Assembly: GCF_000308595.1 (NCBI RefSeq)
Contig: NZ_BAGA01000047.1
Location: 62,001-126,000, forward strand
Source: Nocardia higoensis NBRC 100133
Lineage (GTDB): Bacteria; Actinomycetota; Actinomycetes; Mycobacteriales; Mycobacteriaceae
Length of the DNA: 64,000 nt
Reading direction: 5' to 3'
Under the pieces are notes generated by a model, which was not told the DNA's origin, did not search any database, and was given only the letters and a program-made list of their open reading frames with translations. The translations under genes were made by a program, and so were the position numbers. Numbering within the stretch: position 1 is the first letter of the stretch; the number at the start of each line of letters is the position of its first letter. This document shows positions 9,331 to 17,426 of the stretch, in pieces.

Positions 9331-10143
9331 TCAGGCGGTCGCGGCGCGGCGCTGGAACAGCACCCGGGCCGCCCGGTAGCCGGCCGCGGCGATGCCCACG
9401 CACCAGGCGGTCGCGAGCAGTGCGCTGTTGCCGATCTCGGTGCCCATGAGCAGTCCGCGCACCGTCTCGATCACCGGAGTCACCGGCTGGTTCTCCGCGA
9501 AGGCGTGCAGTGCGGTGGGCATGGACTCGGTCGGGACGAACGCGCTGCTCACATAGGGCAGGAACATGAAGGCGAAGGTGAAACCGTTCGCGGCCTCCGG
9601 GTTACGGGCCAGCAGTCCCAGCGCGGCCGCGACCCAGGACAGTGCGAGTACGAACATCGCGATCACCGCGATCGCGCCGAGCCAGCGCAACGGGTCGGCG
9701 GTGGGCCGGAACCCGAGCGCCACCGCCACCACGATCACGATGCCGGTGGTGACGAGATTGCGCAGCACGCTCTCGGCGACATGGCCGGTCAGGACCGCCG
9801 AGCGGGCGATGTCCATGGCGCGGAACCGGTCGACGATGCCCTCGCTCAGGTCGACGGCGATGCTCACCGCGGTGGTGGACGATCCGAATCCAGCGCACAG
9901 CAGGATGATTCCCGGCACCACGTAGTCGATGTAGGCGCCCTCGCCGGCGTTCATCGCGCCGCCGAAGACGTAGACGAACATCAGCAGGATCATGATCGGC
10001 AGCGCCAGCGTCATGATCATCGTGTCCGGACTGCGCCGGGTGTGCCGCAGGTTGCGGTCGAGCATGGTGAGGCTGTCCTGGGCGTTGCGCAGGGCCCGCC
10101 GGGACAGCGGTGGCTTGGGCGTGGTGGCCGCGTCGGTGGTCAC
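9331..10143 (-). CDS. ABC-2 type exporter permease, DrrB-like
   Basis: Membrane subunit, 270 residues, of an ABC exporter. It has a cytoplasmic N terminus ending in the LRNAQDSLTMLDRNLRHTRR-type element of daunorubicin-resistance permeases, followed by about six hydrophobic segments: LALPIMILLMFVYVF, VVPGIILLCAGFG, LVTTGIVIVVAVAL, IAVIAMFVLALSW, FTFAFMFLPYVSSAF and a C-terminal one. The ATP-binding gene ends 31 bases upstream on the same strand, so the two form an operon. The substrate is unknown; relatives export lipids or hydrophobic drugs. A divergent TetR gene with an operator-like palindrome in between suggests drug- or lipid-responsive induction. Confidence 0.9.
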   Translation of the reverse strand: MTTDAATTPKPPLSRRALRNAQDSLTMLDRNLRHTRRSPDTMIMTLALPIMILLMFVYVFGGAMNAGEGAYIDYVVPGIILLCAGFGSSTTAVSIAVDLSEGIVDRFRAMDIARSAVLTGHVAESVLRNLVTTGIVIVVAVALGFRPTADPLRWLGAIAVIAMFVLALSWVAAALGLLARNPEAANGFTFAFMFLPYVSSAFVPTESMPTALHAFAENQPVTPVIETVRGLLMGTEIGNSALLATAWCVGIAAAGYRAARVLFQRRAATA

Positions 10144-10174
10144 GGGGAACTCGTCTCGTTGGGGGCGGGGCTTG

Positions 10175-11134
10175 TCAGGCCGCGGTGCCGGTCGGGGTGG
10201 GATGCCCGGTGAGGGCGAAGAAGACGTCGTCGAGGTCGGGGCTGTGCACGGCCAGGCGTTCGATGGTGACGTCGTGGTCGGCGAGCCGGTCGAGGACGTG
10301 TTTGATGTCGGCGGCGTTGCCGTCGGAGGGGATGCGCACGGACAGTTGCTCGTGATCGGCGTGGTGATCGAGGCCGGCGAGTGTGCGGGCGGCGGCGTCG
10401 AGGGTGTGCGCGTCGGCGAAGAACAGAGCGATGTGACCGCCCGGAACGCGCTGTTTGAGTTCCCCGGCGGTGCCCTCGGCCACGATCCGGCCGCCGTCGA
10501 GCACCGCGATGCGGTCGGCGAGCTGATCGGCTTCCTCGAGGTATTGGGTGGTGAGCAGGATCGTCACGCCTTCGGCGGCCAGTTCCCTGATCACCGCCCA
10601 CAGCTCGCGGCGGCTGCGCGGATCGAGACCGGTGGTCGGTTCGTCCAGGAACACCAGGCGGGGACGGCCCATCAGGCTCATCGCCAGGTCCAGGCGCCTG
10701 CGCATGCCGCCCGAGTAGCTGTCGGCGGGCTTGCCCGCGGCCGCGACGAGGTCGAAGCGCTCCAGCAGTTCGTCCCGCCGGGCACGGATCAGCTCGCCCG
10801 GCAGATGCAGCAGCCTGCCGGCCAACTGGAGGTTCTCCGCGCCGGTCAGCACTTTGTCGACGGCGGCGAACTGGCCGGTGACGCCGATCAGGCCGCGGAC
10901 GGTGGCCGCCTCGCGGATCAGGTCGTGGCCGAAGACGCGGACCTCGCCGCTGTCGGGGGTGGTGAGGGTCGCCAGGATGCGGACCAGCGTGGTCTTGCCC
11001 GCGCCGTTCGGGCCGAGCAGCGAAAAGATGCTTCCCGCGGGCACTTCCAGATCGAGTCCGGTGAGCACGCGATGCTCGCCGTAGGACTTGCGCAACCGGC
11101 GCACGGTGAGTGCGGAGGTGGGACGGGTGGTCAT
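10175..11134 (-). CDS. ABC exporter ATP-binding protein, DrrA-like
   Basis: ATPase subunit, 319 residues, partner of the DrrB-like permease downstream. Walker A is GPNGAGKTT, the signature is YSGGMRRRLDLAMSL, Walker B is LVFLDEPTTGLD, and the switch histidine lies in the LLTTQYLEEAD region, where Q precedes the usual helix. A C-terminal extension of about 90 residues, rich in charged and His residues, is typical of DrrA-type ATPases. ATG 11134 has GGGGAGAGG upstream; a longer in-frame start at 11167 would lie inside the probable operator and is less likely. Confidence 0.93.
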   Translation of the reverse strand: MTTRPTSALTVRRLRKSYGEHRVLTGLDLEVPAGSIFSLLGPNGAGKTTLVRILATLTTPDSGEVRVFGHDLIREAATVRGLIGVTGQFAAVDKVLTGAENLQLAGRLLHLPGELIRARRDELLERFDLVAAAGKPADSYSGGMRRRLDLAMSLMGRPRLVFLDEPTTGLDPRSRRELWAVIRELAAEGVTILLTTQYLEEADQLADRIAVLDGGRIVAEGTAGELKQRVPGGHIALFFADAHTLDAAARTLAGLDHHADHEQLSVRIPSDGNAADIKHVLDRLADHDVTIERLAVHSPDLDDVFFALTGHPTPTGTAA

Positions 11135-11159
11135 GGGAACCTCTCCCCGAGAACTGTTT

Positions 11160-11173
11160 ACTGTCAATACAGT
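11160..11173. promoter_or_regulatory. Candidate TetR operator between the ABC exporter and tetR
   Basis: ACTGTCAATACAGT is a perfect 5-base inverted repeat around CAAT. It sits in an AT-rich patch and inside a larger imperfect repeat, CTGTTTACT (11154-11162) and AGTAAGCAG (11180-11188). It lies between the divergent starts at 11134 and 11241, where a local TetR repressor would act on both promoters. Confidence 0.5.
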
Positions 11174-11240
11174 TTATAGAGTAAGCAGTTTGGCGGCGCA
11201 ACCCCGCGGCACGGCTAGAGTCGACGCGAAGGAGGAACCC

Positions 11241-12029
11241 ATGACCAGGTCGGAGGATGCTGCCGGGACGGCACCGATCGAGCTACCCAGGCCGATGGCG
11301 CTGTTGTGGGGTCTGGCGCCGGAGGGCGAACGCGGCCCCAAACGAGGGCTGACCTTGGAGCAGATTCTGGACACGGCCATCGCGCTGGCCGACGCGGAGG
11401 GCGCGTCGGCGCTGTCGATGAGCCGGATCGCCAAGGAACTCGGTTTCACCGCCATGTCGTTGTACCGCTATGTCGACAGCAAGCAGACGCTGGTGCTATT
11501 GGTCCTGGACCGCGTCATCGGCAGCCCGCCCGCGATCGCGGCCGACGCGAGCTGGCGGGCGGGGCTGCGGGCATGGGCGGTCGCGGAATTCGACGTGCTC
11601 GCCCGGCATTCGTGGTACCTGGAGATACCGATGGCCGGTCCGCCGATGGGGCCCAACAACATGGCGTGGCTCGAAGCCGGGTTGGCCACGCTGGGGCGGA
11701 CGAACCTGCCGGAACAAACTCGGTTCCAGCTGGTGATGAACCTGTCGCTCTACGTTCTCGGCCGGTCCTGGGCGGCCAAGGATGTCGTCGCCGACCAGGG
11801 CGAGGAGTACGACTTCGAAGAGGTGATGCTCTCGGTGCTCGACCCGCAGCGATTCCCCGCGCTGGTCTCCGCGCTCGCCGGCACCGCTCTCGATGGCGAT
11901 ATCGACTGGGCACGAGCGGATTTCGAGTTCGGCCTGGATCGGATGCTCGACGGCTACGAGCGCTATCTCGCAGCGCACGGATTCGGCGCGGTCGAGGACG
12001 CGGCTGCGGGGGGTCCGCCGAAGAGCTGA
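11241..12029 (+). CDS. TetR family regulator with C-terminal TetR_C-type domain
   Basis: Repressor-type protein of 262 residues. A Pro-rich start leads to a helix-turn-helix around residues 40-85 (LEQILDTAIALADAEGASALSMSRIAKELGF then TAMSLYRYVDSKQTL). The large all-helical C-terminal domain has the DELLARH-like and WAxxEF features of the TetR_C branch that often controls drug exporters. ATG 11241 follows AAGGAGG by five bases. It is divergent from the drrAB-like operon, with palindromes in the 106-base gap, so it probably represses the exporter and itself. The inducer is unknown. Confidence 0.9.
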   Translation: MTRSEDAAGTAPIELPRPMALLWGLAPEGERGPKRGLTLEQILDTAIALADAEGASALSMSRIAKELGFTAMSLYRYVDSKQTLVLLVLDRVIGSPPAIAADASWRAGLRAWAVAEFDVLARHSWYLEIPMAGPPMGPNNMAWLEAGLATLGRTNLPEQTRFQLVMNLSLYVLGRSWAAKDVVADQGEEYDFEEVMLSVLDPQRFPALVSALAGTALDGDIDWARADFEFGLDRMLDGYERYLAAHGFGAVEDAAAGGPPKS

Positions 12030-12051
12030 GCGCGCCGCCGCGGCGGCGCGC
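12030..12051. terminator. Palindromic terminator between tetR and bcp
   Basis: A perfect 11-base inverted repeat made only of G and C begins directly after the tetR stop and lies before the bcp stop on the other strand. It can fold in both transcripts. Confidence 0.55.
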
Positions 12052-12063
12052 CCAGGGACGATC

Positions 12064-12534
12064 TCAGACCGACAGGTCGCGGCGCAGTTTGGCGACGTGG
12101 CCGGTGGCGCGCACGTTGTACTGGGCCACCTCGATCCGGCCTTCCTCGTCGACGAGGAAGGTGGAGCGGATCACGCCGGTGACGGTCTTGCCGTACATCT
12201 TCTTCTCGCCGAAGGCGCCCCACTCGGCGAGCACCTCGCGGTCGGGGTCCGAGAGCAGCGGGAAGGTCAGCGACTCGGCGTCACGGAACTTCGCCAGTTT
12301 GGCCGGCTTGTCGGGGGAGATGCCGACCACGTCGATGCCGGCCCCGCGGAGTTCGGCGAGATTGTCCCGGAAATCGCAGGCCTGCTTGGTGCAGCCGGGC
12401 GTGCTCGCGGCCGGGTAGAAGTAGACGACGACCTTGCGGCCGCGGTAATCGGCGAGCGAGACCTCGTTGCCGTCCGCGTCGGGCAGAGTGAAGGCGGGAG
12501 CGGTGTCACCGGGGGCGAGTCGTTGGTTCGTCAC
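12064..12534 (-). CDS. bcp: Thioredoxin-dependent peroxiredoxin Bcp
   Basis: Cytosolic peroxidase, 156 residues, reducing hydrogen peroxide and lipid hydroperoxides. The AhpC/TSA fold is complete: APAFTLPDADGNEVSL, then FYPAASTPGCTKQACDF with the peroxidatic Cys in PGC and the resolving Cys four residues on (PGCTKQAC), as in 1-helix BCP enzymes, then a conserved GVIRSTFLVDEEG. It closely resembles the mycobacterial Rv2521 product as I recall it. GTG 12534 is supported by family length and by TACCGT seven bases upstream (leaderless layout). It is divergent from a DUF3618 gene, the same arrangement as in mycobacteria. Confidence 0.94.
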   Translation of the reverse strand: MTNQRLAPGDTAPAFTLPDADGNEVSLADYRGRKVVVYFYPAASTPGCTKQACDFRDNLAELRGAGIDVVGISPDKPAKLAKFRDAESLTFPLLSDPDREVLAEWGAFGEKKMYGKTVTGVIRSTFLVDEEGRIEVAQYNVRATGHVAKLRRDLSV

Positions 12535-12691
12535 GTCCTGCACGGTAACCGAAAGGGCGCGGGCCGGGCCGATACACTCGTCCGCGAGCCCTGGTGATTC
12601 GCGGACCGCCGGGTTTCCCGGCCGGGACATCTCGGTGGAGTCCGGGCCCGGTTCGCGCCCGGTGGCACGCCAATCGACGAGGAGGAATGAC

Positions 12692-12913
12692 GTGGGTAGG
12701 GATACCGAGCGGATCGAGCGGGAGATCGAGGAGGCTCGCGCGCGGCTGGCGAGCACGCTCGACGAGTTGGCGGTGCGCGCCGATCCGCAGCGGATCGCCG
12801 ACGACACCAAGGCAGTGGTCGTGGCGAAGCTGAATCAGCCGAAGGTGAAGTACTCGCTGATCGGCGCGGGTGCGCTGGTCGTGGGACTGGTGCTGGTCAA
12901 GCTCTTCCGCTGA
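12692..12913 (+). CDS. DUF3618 small membrane protein
   Basis: A 73-residue protein. An acidic/basic amphipathic N-terminal helix (DTERIEREIEEARARLASTLDELA, the DUF3618 motif with ELA) is followed by a basic stretch and one membrane helix (YSLIGAGALVVGLVLVKLF) at the C terminus. The function of the family is unknown; it is conserved next to bcp in mycolata. GTG 12692 has GAGGAGGAA just upstream. TACACT, about 120 bases upstream, is a possible -10. A strong terminator follows, so it is monocistronic. Confidence 0.88.
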   Translation: MGRDTERIEREIEEARARLASTLDELAVRADPQRIADDTKAVVVAKLNQPKVKYSLIGAGALVVGLVLVKLFR

Positions 12914-12927
12914 CCGTCGCGACGAAA

Positions 12928-12962
12928 AACACCCGGTGTGGCCTGTGGCCGCACCGGGTGTT
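12928..12962 (+). terminator. Terminator after the DUF3618 gene
   Basis: An 11-base stem, AACACCCGGTG with CACCGGGTGTT, 15 bases after the stop and followed by TCTCGTCTTC on the plus strand. Confidence 0.8.
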
Positions 12963-13019
12963 CTCGTCTTCGATCGCTTGCCGAATCGGCACGACTGCCC
13001 GATCGGTGAGATCGCCCGA

Positions 13020-13313
13020 TCAGACTGTCGGGCAGGCGAATCCGTCGCCGTCGGGATCCAGGTGCGGGCCGTAGCCCGGCTCGCCACGGAAGATCGGGGC
13101 CCGGCCGGCGGCGCGGGCGTCGTCGCAGTTGGCGAAGGCTCCACCCGCGGAACCGGTCTGGGAGAGACCGGCCGAACCGGTCATGATCAGACCGGTGTCG
13201 ATGGCGGAGGAGCCGGTTCCGGCGGAACCGGTGTTGGCGGAGGCCAGGGCGGGGGCCGCGACGAGCGTCAGGCCCGCGGCGGCGGTGCTGACAAGGAGCC
13301 GGCGAACGTTCAT
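13020..13313 (-). CDS. Secreted Excalibur calcium-binding domain protein
   Basis: A 97-residue exported protein. The N terminus MNVRRLLVSTAAAGLTL with ALASA is a classical signal peptide. A low-complexity segment of repeated TGSAG-type units follows (about residues 28-55). The C-terminal 40 residues are an Excalibur domain: NCDDARAAG, then HLDPDGDGFACPT with the DxDxDG calcium loop and two Cys. It probably sits at the cell surface; its role is unknown. ATG 13313 follows AGAGGAA. It is divergent from a MarR gene across a 177-base gap that carries a palindrome. Confidence 0.9.
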   Translation of the reverse strand: MNVRRLLVSTAAAGLTLVAAPALASANTGSAGTGSSAIDTGLIMTGSAGLSQTGSAGGAFANCDDARAAGRAPIFRGEPGYGPHLDPDGDGFACPTV

Positions 13314-13439
13314 GTATTCCTCTGTGTCTGCTGCGGTGAGTGGCGTCGAGGGTCCCGGCGCCGCCCCCACTGTTGCGATGGGTCGCTGAGTTGTCAACCG
13401 CGCGAACGCAGCACGGGGTGCGGATACGGGGTGGGTCAC

Positions 13440-13455
13440 CATACCGTCCCGTATG
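13440..13455. promoter_or_regulatory. Candidate MarR operator
   Basis: CATAC-CGTCCC-GTATG is a perfect 5-base inverted repeat with a 6-base spacer, 24 bases upstream of TAGACT (13479-13484), the likely -10 of the MarR gene. It is short, so the call rests mainly on position. Confidence 0.35.
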
Positions 13456-13490
13456 TGGTGTCCATGTCAACCAATGGCTAGACTGGTGAG

Positions 13491-14024
13491 GTGGCGCGAT
13501 GGCTGAGTGAGGAAGAACAGCGGACCTGGCAAGCCTATATCCGCATCAGGCTCCGGATGGATGCCGCGATCGCCGCAGGTCTGGCGCGCGATGGGCTGTC
13601 GCTGGCCGACTACGACCTGCTGGTGCCGCTCTCGGCCGCGCCGGAGGGCAGGCTGCGCGCCAAGGACCTCGCGGCCGAGGTCCGTTGGGAGAAGAGCAGG
13701 CTCTCCAAGCATCTGGCCAGGATGGACGCGCGCGGCCTGGTGGTGCGCAAGCCTTCACCCGAGGACGCGCGCGGAATCATCGTCGAACTGACCGACGCGG
13801 GACGGGCCGCTCTGGAGCGGGCCGCGCCCCATCACGTCGAGCTGGTGCGCACCCTGTTCATCGACCCCATGAGCGAGGAGCAGGCGCGTGCCTTGCGGGA
13901 ACTCGCCGATCGCGTGGTGCCCTCGACCGGGGACGGCGACGACGTGTGCGATGAGACCGAATCCTGCGACGAGGACGACCCCTGTGACACGGACTCCCCG
14001 GGCGGGCTCACGACCACGGCGTGA
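13491..14024 (+). CDS. MarR family regulator with a cysteine-containing acidic tail
   Basis: A 177-residue protein with a winged helix-turn-helix: LSLADYDLLVPLSAAPEGRLRAKDLAAEV, recognition helix RWEKSRLSKHLARMDARGLV, and wing KPSPEDARGIIVELTDAG. Unusually, the last 30 residues are a strongly acidic tail with three evenly spaced cysteines (C153, C159, C165; C-x5-C-x5-C), suggesting metal or thiol sensing. GTG 13491 is preceded by TAGACT at a 6-base distance, a leaderless layout. Its 3' end overlaps the facing hypothetical gene by 17 bases. The target genes are not evident. Confidence 0.9.
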   Translation: MARWLSEEEQRTWQAYIRIRLRMDAAIAAGLARDGLSLADYDLLVPLSAAPEGRLRAKDLAAEVRWEKSRLSKHLARMDARGLVVRKPSPEDARGIIVELTDAGRAALERAAPHHVELVRTLFIDPMSEEQARALRELADRVVPSTGDGDDVCDETESCDEDDPCDTDSPGGLTTTA

Positions 14025-14322
14025 TCGGCGGCTTCACCCAGAGCAGCTTCTCCTCCGGATGGGCGCGGCCGGCGGCCGGATGGCCGGGGTGGCGGGCCGC
14101 CCACGCGGCCTTCTCGTCGAGCAGTCCGGCGACCACCTGCCAGGTCTCGCCGGTACCGGGTGGATTGGTCTGCGCGGCTCTGGCCAGTTTGCGCAGGAGC
14201 GCCGGGGGCATCTCGCGCAATTCGCTCGCGCTGATGTCGCGGTCCCACAGGTAGACGGCCAAGCGCCGGGCTTTCTCGGCGCGTCGGCCTGCCGAGATGT
14301 CGTTGTGCGCGTAATCGGCCAC
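14008..14322 (-). CDS. Conserved-looking hypothetical protein
   Basis: A 104-residue soluble, charged protein with no signal peptide and no domain that I recognise. It has a helical N-terminal half (SAGRRAEKARRLAVYLWDRD, LREMPPALLRKLARAA) and a C-terminal HPEEKLLWVKPP segment. GTG 14322 is supported by TAAAAT six bases upstream (leaderless layout), which argues for a real gene. It lies downstream of the transglycosylase gene on the same strand and overlaps the MarR gene tail to tail by 17 bases. Confidence 0.65.
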   Translation of the reverse strand: MADYAHNDISAGRRAEKARRLAVYLWDRDISASELREMPPALLRKLARAAQTNPPGTGETWQVVAGLLDEKAAWAARHPGHPAAGRAHPEEKLLWVKPPITPWS

Positions 14323-14419
14323 CGGGGCATTTTACGGCCGACGCCCCGCCACCCGGCCCGGGGAGAGCCTGGTGCGGGGCGTGCGTGCGCGGGGCGCGGA
14401 AACGGCTGTGAGCCCGCGC

Positions 14420-15064
14420 TCAGTAGGCGCTGTTGACGTTGTCCATGCTGCCGTAGCGGTGCGCGGCGTAGTTGCAGGCCGCGACGATATTCGAGACCGG
14501 GTTCCAGATGTCGAAGGGGGTGCCCTCGACGTGGTAGGCGGCGAAGGTGGGGTCGATCACCTGGAGCAGTCCCTTGGACGGGATGCCCGCGGCGGCGTTG
14601 GAGTCCCACAGGTTGATCGCCTGGGGGTTGCCGGTGGACTCGCGCATGATGTTGCGGTAGATGCCGTCGTAGCTGCCGGGGATCCCGTGGGCGGCCATGA
14701 TGTCGAGCGATTGGCGGATCCAGCCGTCGAGATTGTTCTCGTAGACCGGCGGGGCGGGGGCGGCGATCGGCTCGACCGGCGGCGCGGGCGGTGCGGGCGG
14801 TGCCGGCTCGGGTGCGGGCGCGGCCTGCTCGACAGGCGCGGCCTGCTCGGGAGCGGCGGAAGCGACCTGCTCGGCCTGGGCGGCCACGGCTTCGGCGACC
14901 GGCTCCTGCTCGGCGACCATCGTGATCCGGGCTGCGGGGCGGTCGTCGGCGACCGAGATCGCCGAGGACGTGGCGATCGAGAGGACGGCTGCGGCGGCCA
15001 CCGCGAGGGTCAGGCCTTCGCGAACAGTGGTGCGCCGGAAAGTGAGCAGACGGGTGTCGGGCAT
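14420..15064 (-). CDS. Secreted lytic transglycosylase (SLT fold)
   Basis: Cell-wall hydrolase of 214 residues. An N-terminal export signal (about residues 16-40, VREGLTLAVAAAAVLSIATSS) precedes a Pro/Ala/Glu-rich spacer of about 70 residues. The C-terminal 100 residues form a goose-type SLT domain: IMRESTGNPQAIN with the catalytic Glu, GIPSKGLLQVIDPTFAAYH, then NIVAACNYAAHRYG. It would cleave peptidoglycan glycan strands with 1,6-anhydro ends. A 300-base region upstream carries PHO-box-like repeats (15371-15403). The start ATG 15064 has only a distant AAGGAA. Confidence 0.9.
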   Translation of the reverse strand: MPDTRLLTFRRTTVREGLTLAVAAAAVLSIATSSAISVADDRPAARITMVAEQEPVAEAVAAQAEQVASAAPEQAAPVEQAAPAPEPAPPAPPAPPVEPIAAPAPPVYENNLDGWIRQSLDIMAAHGIPGSYDGIYRNIMRESTGNPQAINLWDSNAAAGIPSKGLLQVIDPTFAAYHVEGTPFDIWNPVSNIVAACNYAAHRYGSMDNVNSAY

Positions 15065-15619
15065 CGCTGAATCGGTTCCTTGATCTGGGACGTGGTGGTC
15101 CGAATCGCACTCGAGCAGCGCGGATCCGGCGGCGCGGGCGGCATGCCTCGCGTCGATGGAATCGGTGTGCTGTTGTCGGTTCTGTTGTCACGGACACTGC
15201 GGTCCGGCAAACACGACGTGCTGCCTGTCGCGGGCGACTCGATGTCGAGTGCGGCCGCGGGCGTCGCGCGGAACTCCACTTCGGGTGGAGCGACGGGGCT
15301 CGTGGAGGCGCCGGGCGAATGTGCCGCGGCTGGTCGGTAACCGAACCCCAGGTCGCTTTGACCTGATTGCAGAATGGTCACGGTAGGTTAACGGAAGATG
15401 AACAAAGCGCCAACGAAGAGTGTGGGCGATCTTGAATCGGCCAGGTGACCGCCCGGGAATGTGCCGCCTTGCAGGGAGTTTGCCGCTAAACATTCCGTGG
15501 CGTAGGTCACAAAAATGTTTCGATAGTCTCGGCGAGATAACGCCCGAATGACAGTTTCATCCCGAAATTCCGGGGGGCTCCGACGGGAAGTCCGCGTAAG
15601 GTGGCCCTGGGCATGAAGA
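15065..15619. other. Gene-free region upstream of the transglycosylase
   Basis: About 555 bases between the transglycosylase start and the tRNA-Lys terminator. It holds the PHO-box-like repeats at 15371-15403 on the minus strand and several GC-rich inverted repeats. Small open frames on both strands lack start signals and protein-like composition. I looked for the conserved core of the c-di-AMP (ydaO) leader, frequent before such hydrolase genes, and did not find it. Confidence 0.5.
15371..15403 (-). promoter_or_regulatory. PHO-box-like 11-base direct repeats
   Basis: Read on the minus strand, three contiguous 11-mers occur: GTTCATCTTCC, GTTAACCTACC and GTGACCATTCT. The first two match the actinobacterial PHO-box unit (G-G/T-T-C-A-C/T...) at ten of eleven positions each; the third is weak. 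PhoP- or RegX3-type response regulators bind such repeats. The nearest downstream gene on this strand is the transglycosylase, 307 bases away. Confidence 0.45.
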
Positions 15620-15647
15620 AGGCCCGCTCGACATGTCGAGCGGGCCT
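15620..15647 (-). terminator. Terminator of tRNA-Lys
   Basis: A perfect GC-rich inverted repeat with 12- to 13-base arms around ACAT. On the minus strand it is followed by TTCTTC, and it begins eight bases after the tRNA end. Confidence 0.85.
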
Positions 15648-15654
15648 CGTACTG

Positions 15655-15727
<73 letters not shown>

Positions 15728-16112
15728 TTGCTCCGTGTTCCGGTGCGGGACAAACATTAACAGTAGGTGGGTGCAGAAGTGAAATCGGCTGGTCAGAGGG
15801 CCTTTCTGGGGCTGTCCGCCGGCGCCGCCCGGCGGCAGCGCGGGGCCGTCCGCCGGCGGTAACGGCTTCGGGTCCGTCGGCGATGCACTCGTCGGGGAGC
15901 TTCTCTCGTCGCGCATCGGCGCGACCCATCGGCGTGAGCGCGGTCATTGGACACCTCGAACCTGGCTGGCAGAATGACAGTCAGGTTCTCGACCGGGCCT
16001 GCCGAGCGGTGGGTCGACGTGCGGTGGGTTGAGTTTCCGCATCGGTCGAATGCCAGCCGTCAGCACATGCCGTCAGGCGTGTTCGACGGTGTCGAGACGT
16101 GAAACGGGGTTG
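15728..16112. other. Intergenic region upstream of the L,D-transpeptidase
   Basis: About 385 bases separating divergent tRNA-Lys and the transpeptidase gene. It must hold both promoters. I see no convincing gene; overlapping open frames run into the tRNA and have no ribosome binding sites. Confidence 0.4.
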
Positions 16113-17345
16113 ATGATGAGCAGTGGTCATGGTCGGCGTCGAATGCGAAGAACCCGCCGGACATCACGAGTGCTCAGTCTTCCCGCGCTCGTGCTCGCCG
16201 TGCTCGCACTCGCGCTGACGTCGTGTTCGACCTCGGCGAACGACAATTCGTCGATGGCGATCGACCGCAATCCGATCACCGAGCTCATCAAGCCGAAGCT
16301 GCTCTCGCCGGTCAAGGACGGCGACAAGGGCGTCTCGCCGGGTGTGCCGATGACCTTCGAGGTGCAGGACGGCCGCTTCACCGAGGTCGAACTGGTCAAC
16401 GAGCAGGGCAAGTCGGTCGAGGGCGCGCTCGCTCCGGACGGTCGCACCTGGTCGACCACCGAGGTGCTCGGGTACGGCAAGACCTATCGGCTGGCGGCCC
16501 AGGCGGTCGGTCTCGGCGGCGCGAATTCCGCGACGCTGAGTTTCACCACCAGTTCGCCGGACAGTCAGACCAAGCCGTATCTGAGTCCCGGCGAGGGCGA
16601 GGTGGTCGGTATCGGCCAGCCGGTGGCGATCCAGTTCGACGAGAACATTCCCGATCGCCGGGCGGCTCAGGAAGCCATCAAGATCACCACCACGCCGCCG
16701 GTCGAGGGCGCTTTCTACTGGCTGAACAACCGTGAGGTGCGCTGGCGGCCGCAGCACTACTGGGCCCCCGGCACGCGCATCGACGTGGAGGTCAACGTCT
16801 ACGGCGTGGATCTGGGCGAGGGCCTGTACGGCCAGGAGAACATCACCTCTCACTTCGTCATCGGCGACGCGGTCGTCTTCACCGCCGACGACAACACCAA
16901 GATGGTGACCGTCACCCGCAACGGCGAGGTGATCAAGGAGATGCCGACCTCGATGGGCAAGGACAGCACGCCCACGGACAACGGTGTCTACATCCTCGCC
17001 GACAAGCACGACAAGATCGTGATGGACTCCTCCACCTACGGTGTCGCGGTGAACTCCGCCGACGGCTATCGCACCCCGGTGGACTTCGCGGTCCGGATGT
17101 CCTACAGCGGCATCTTCTTCCACTCGGCCCCGTGGTCGGTTGGCGCGCAGGGCAACACCAATACCAGCCACGGCTGCCTCAATCTCAGCCCAGCCAACGC
17201 CCAGTGGGTGTACGAGAACGCCAAACGCGGTGACATCGCGATCGTCCAGAATACGGTCGCGGGAACCCTGTCGGGCACCGACGGACTCGGCGACTGGAAC
17301 ATCCCGTGGGAGACGTGGAAGGCGGGCAACGCCGACATCTCCTAG
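16113..17345 (+). CDS. lppS: L,D-transpeptidase lipoprotein (LppS-like)
   Basis: Cell-wall enzyme forming 3-3 cross-links between meso-diaminopimelate residues of peptidoglycan. The 410-residue precursor has a basic start (RRRMRRTRR), a hydrophobic stretch and lipobox LALTSC, so it is a membrane-anchored lipoprotein. Two Ig-like domains (about residues 70-240, including [14 protein letters not shown] and DENIPDRRA) precede the YkuD domain, which ends in IFFHSAPW and TSHGCLNL with the catalytic Cys and His. Gene position beside bcp and tRNA-Lys matches mycobacterial lppS (Rv2518c). ATG 16113 or 16116 is the likely start; GGGG lies close upstream. Confidence 0.93.
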   Translation: MMSSGHGRRRMRRTRRTSRVLSLPALVLAVLALALTSCSTSANDNSSMAIDRNPITELIKPKLLSPVKDGDKGVSPGVPMTFEVQDGRFTEVELVNEQGKSVEGALAPDGRTWSTTEVLGYGKTYRLAAQAVGLGGANSATLSFTTSSPDSQTKPYLSPGEGEVVGIGQPVAIQFDENIPDRRAAQEAIKITTTPPVEGAFYWLNNREVRWRPQHYWAPGTRIDVEVNVYGVDLGEGLYGQENITSHFVIGDAVVFTADDNTKMVTVTRNGEVIKEMPTSMGKDSTPTDNGVYILADKHDKIVMDSSTYGVAVNSADGYRTPVDFAVRMSYSGIFFHSAPWSVGAQGNTNTSHGCLNLSPANAQWVYENAKRGDIAIVQNTVAGTLSGTDGLGDWNIPWETWKAGNADIS

Positions 17346-17365
17346 TCCGATTCCTGTCCTCGGTG

Positions 17366-17407
17366 CGGTCGCCACAACGCAATGTTGTGGCGACCGTGCT
17401 GTTTTCT
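17366..17407 (+). terminator. Terminator after lppS
   Basis: A perfect 13-base stem, CGGTCGCCACAAC with GTTGTGGCGACCG, loop GCAAT, followed by TGCTGTTTTC on the plus strand. Confidence 0.9.
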
Positions 17408-17426
17408 GTGGAGAGAGCGAGGTCGG

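Noticed and set aside
15065-15620. A c-di-AMP (ydaO-type) riboswitch before the transglycosylase
   Set aside because: Expected from related genes, but the conserved GGGGUGAAUC and GUCAGCUAACC core elements are not present on either strand by eye.
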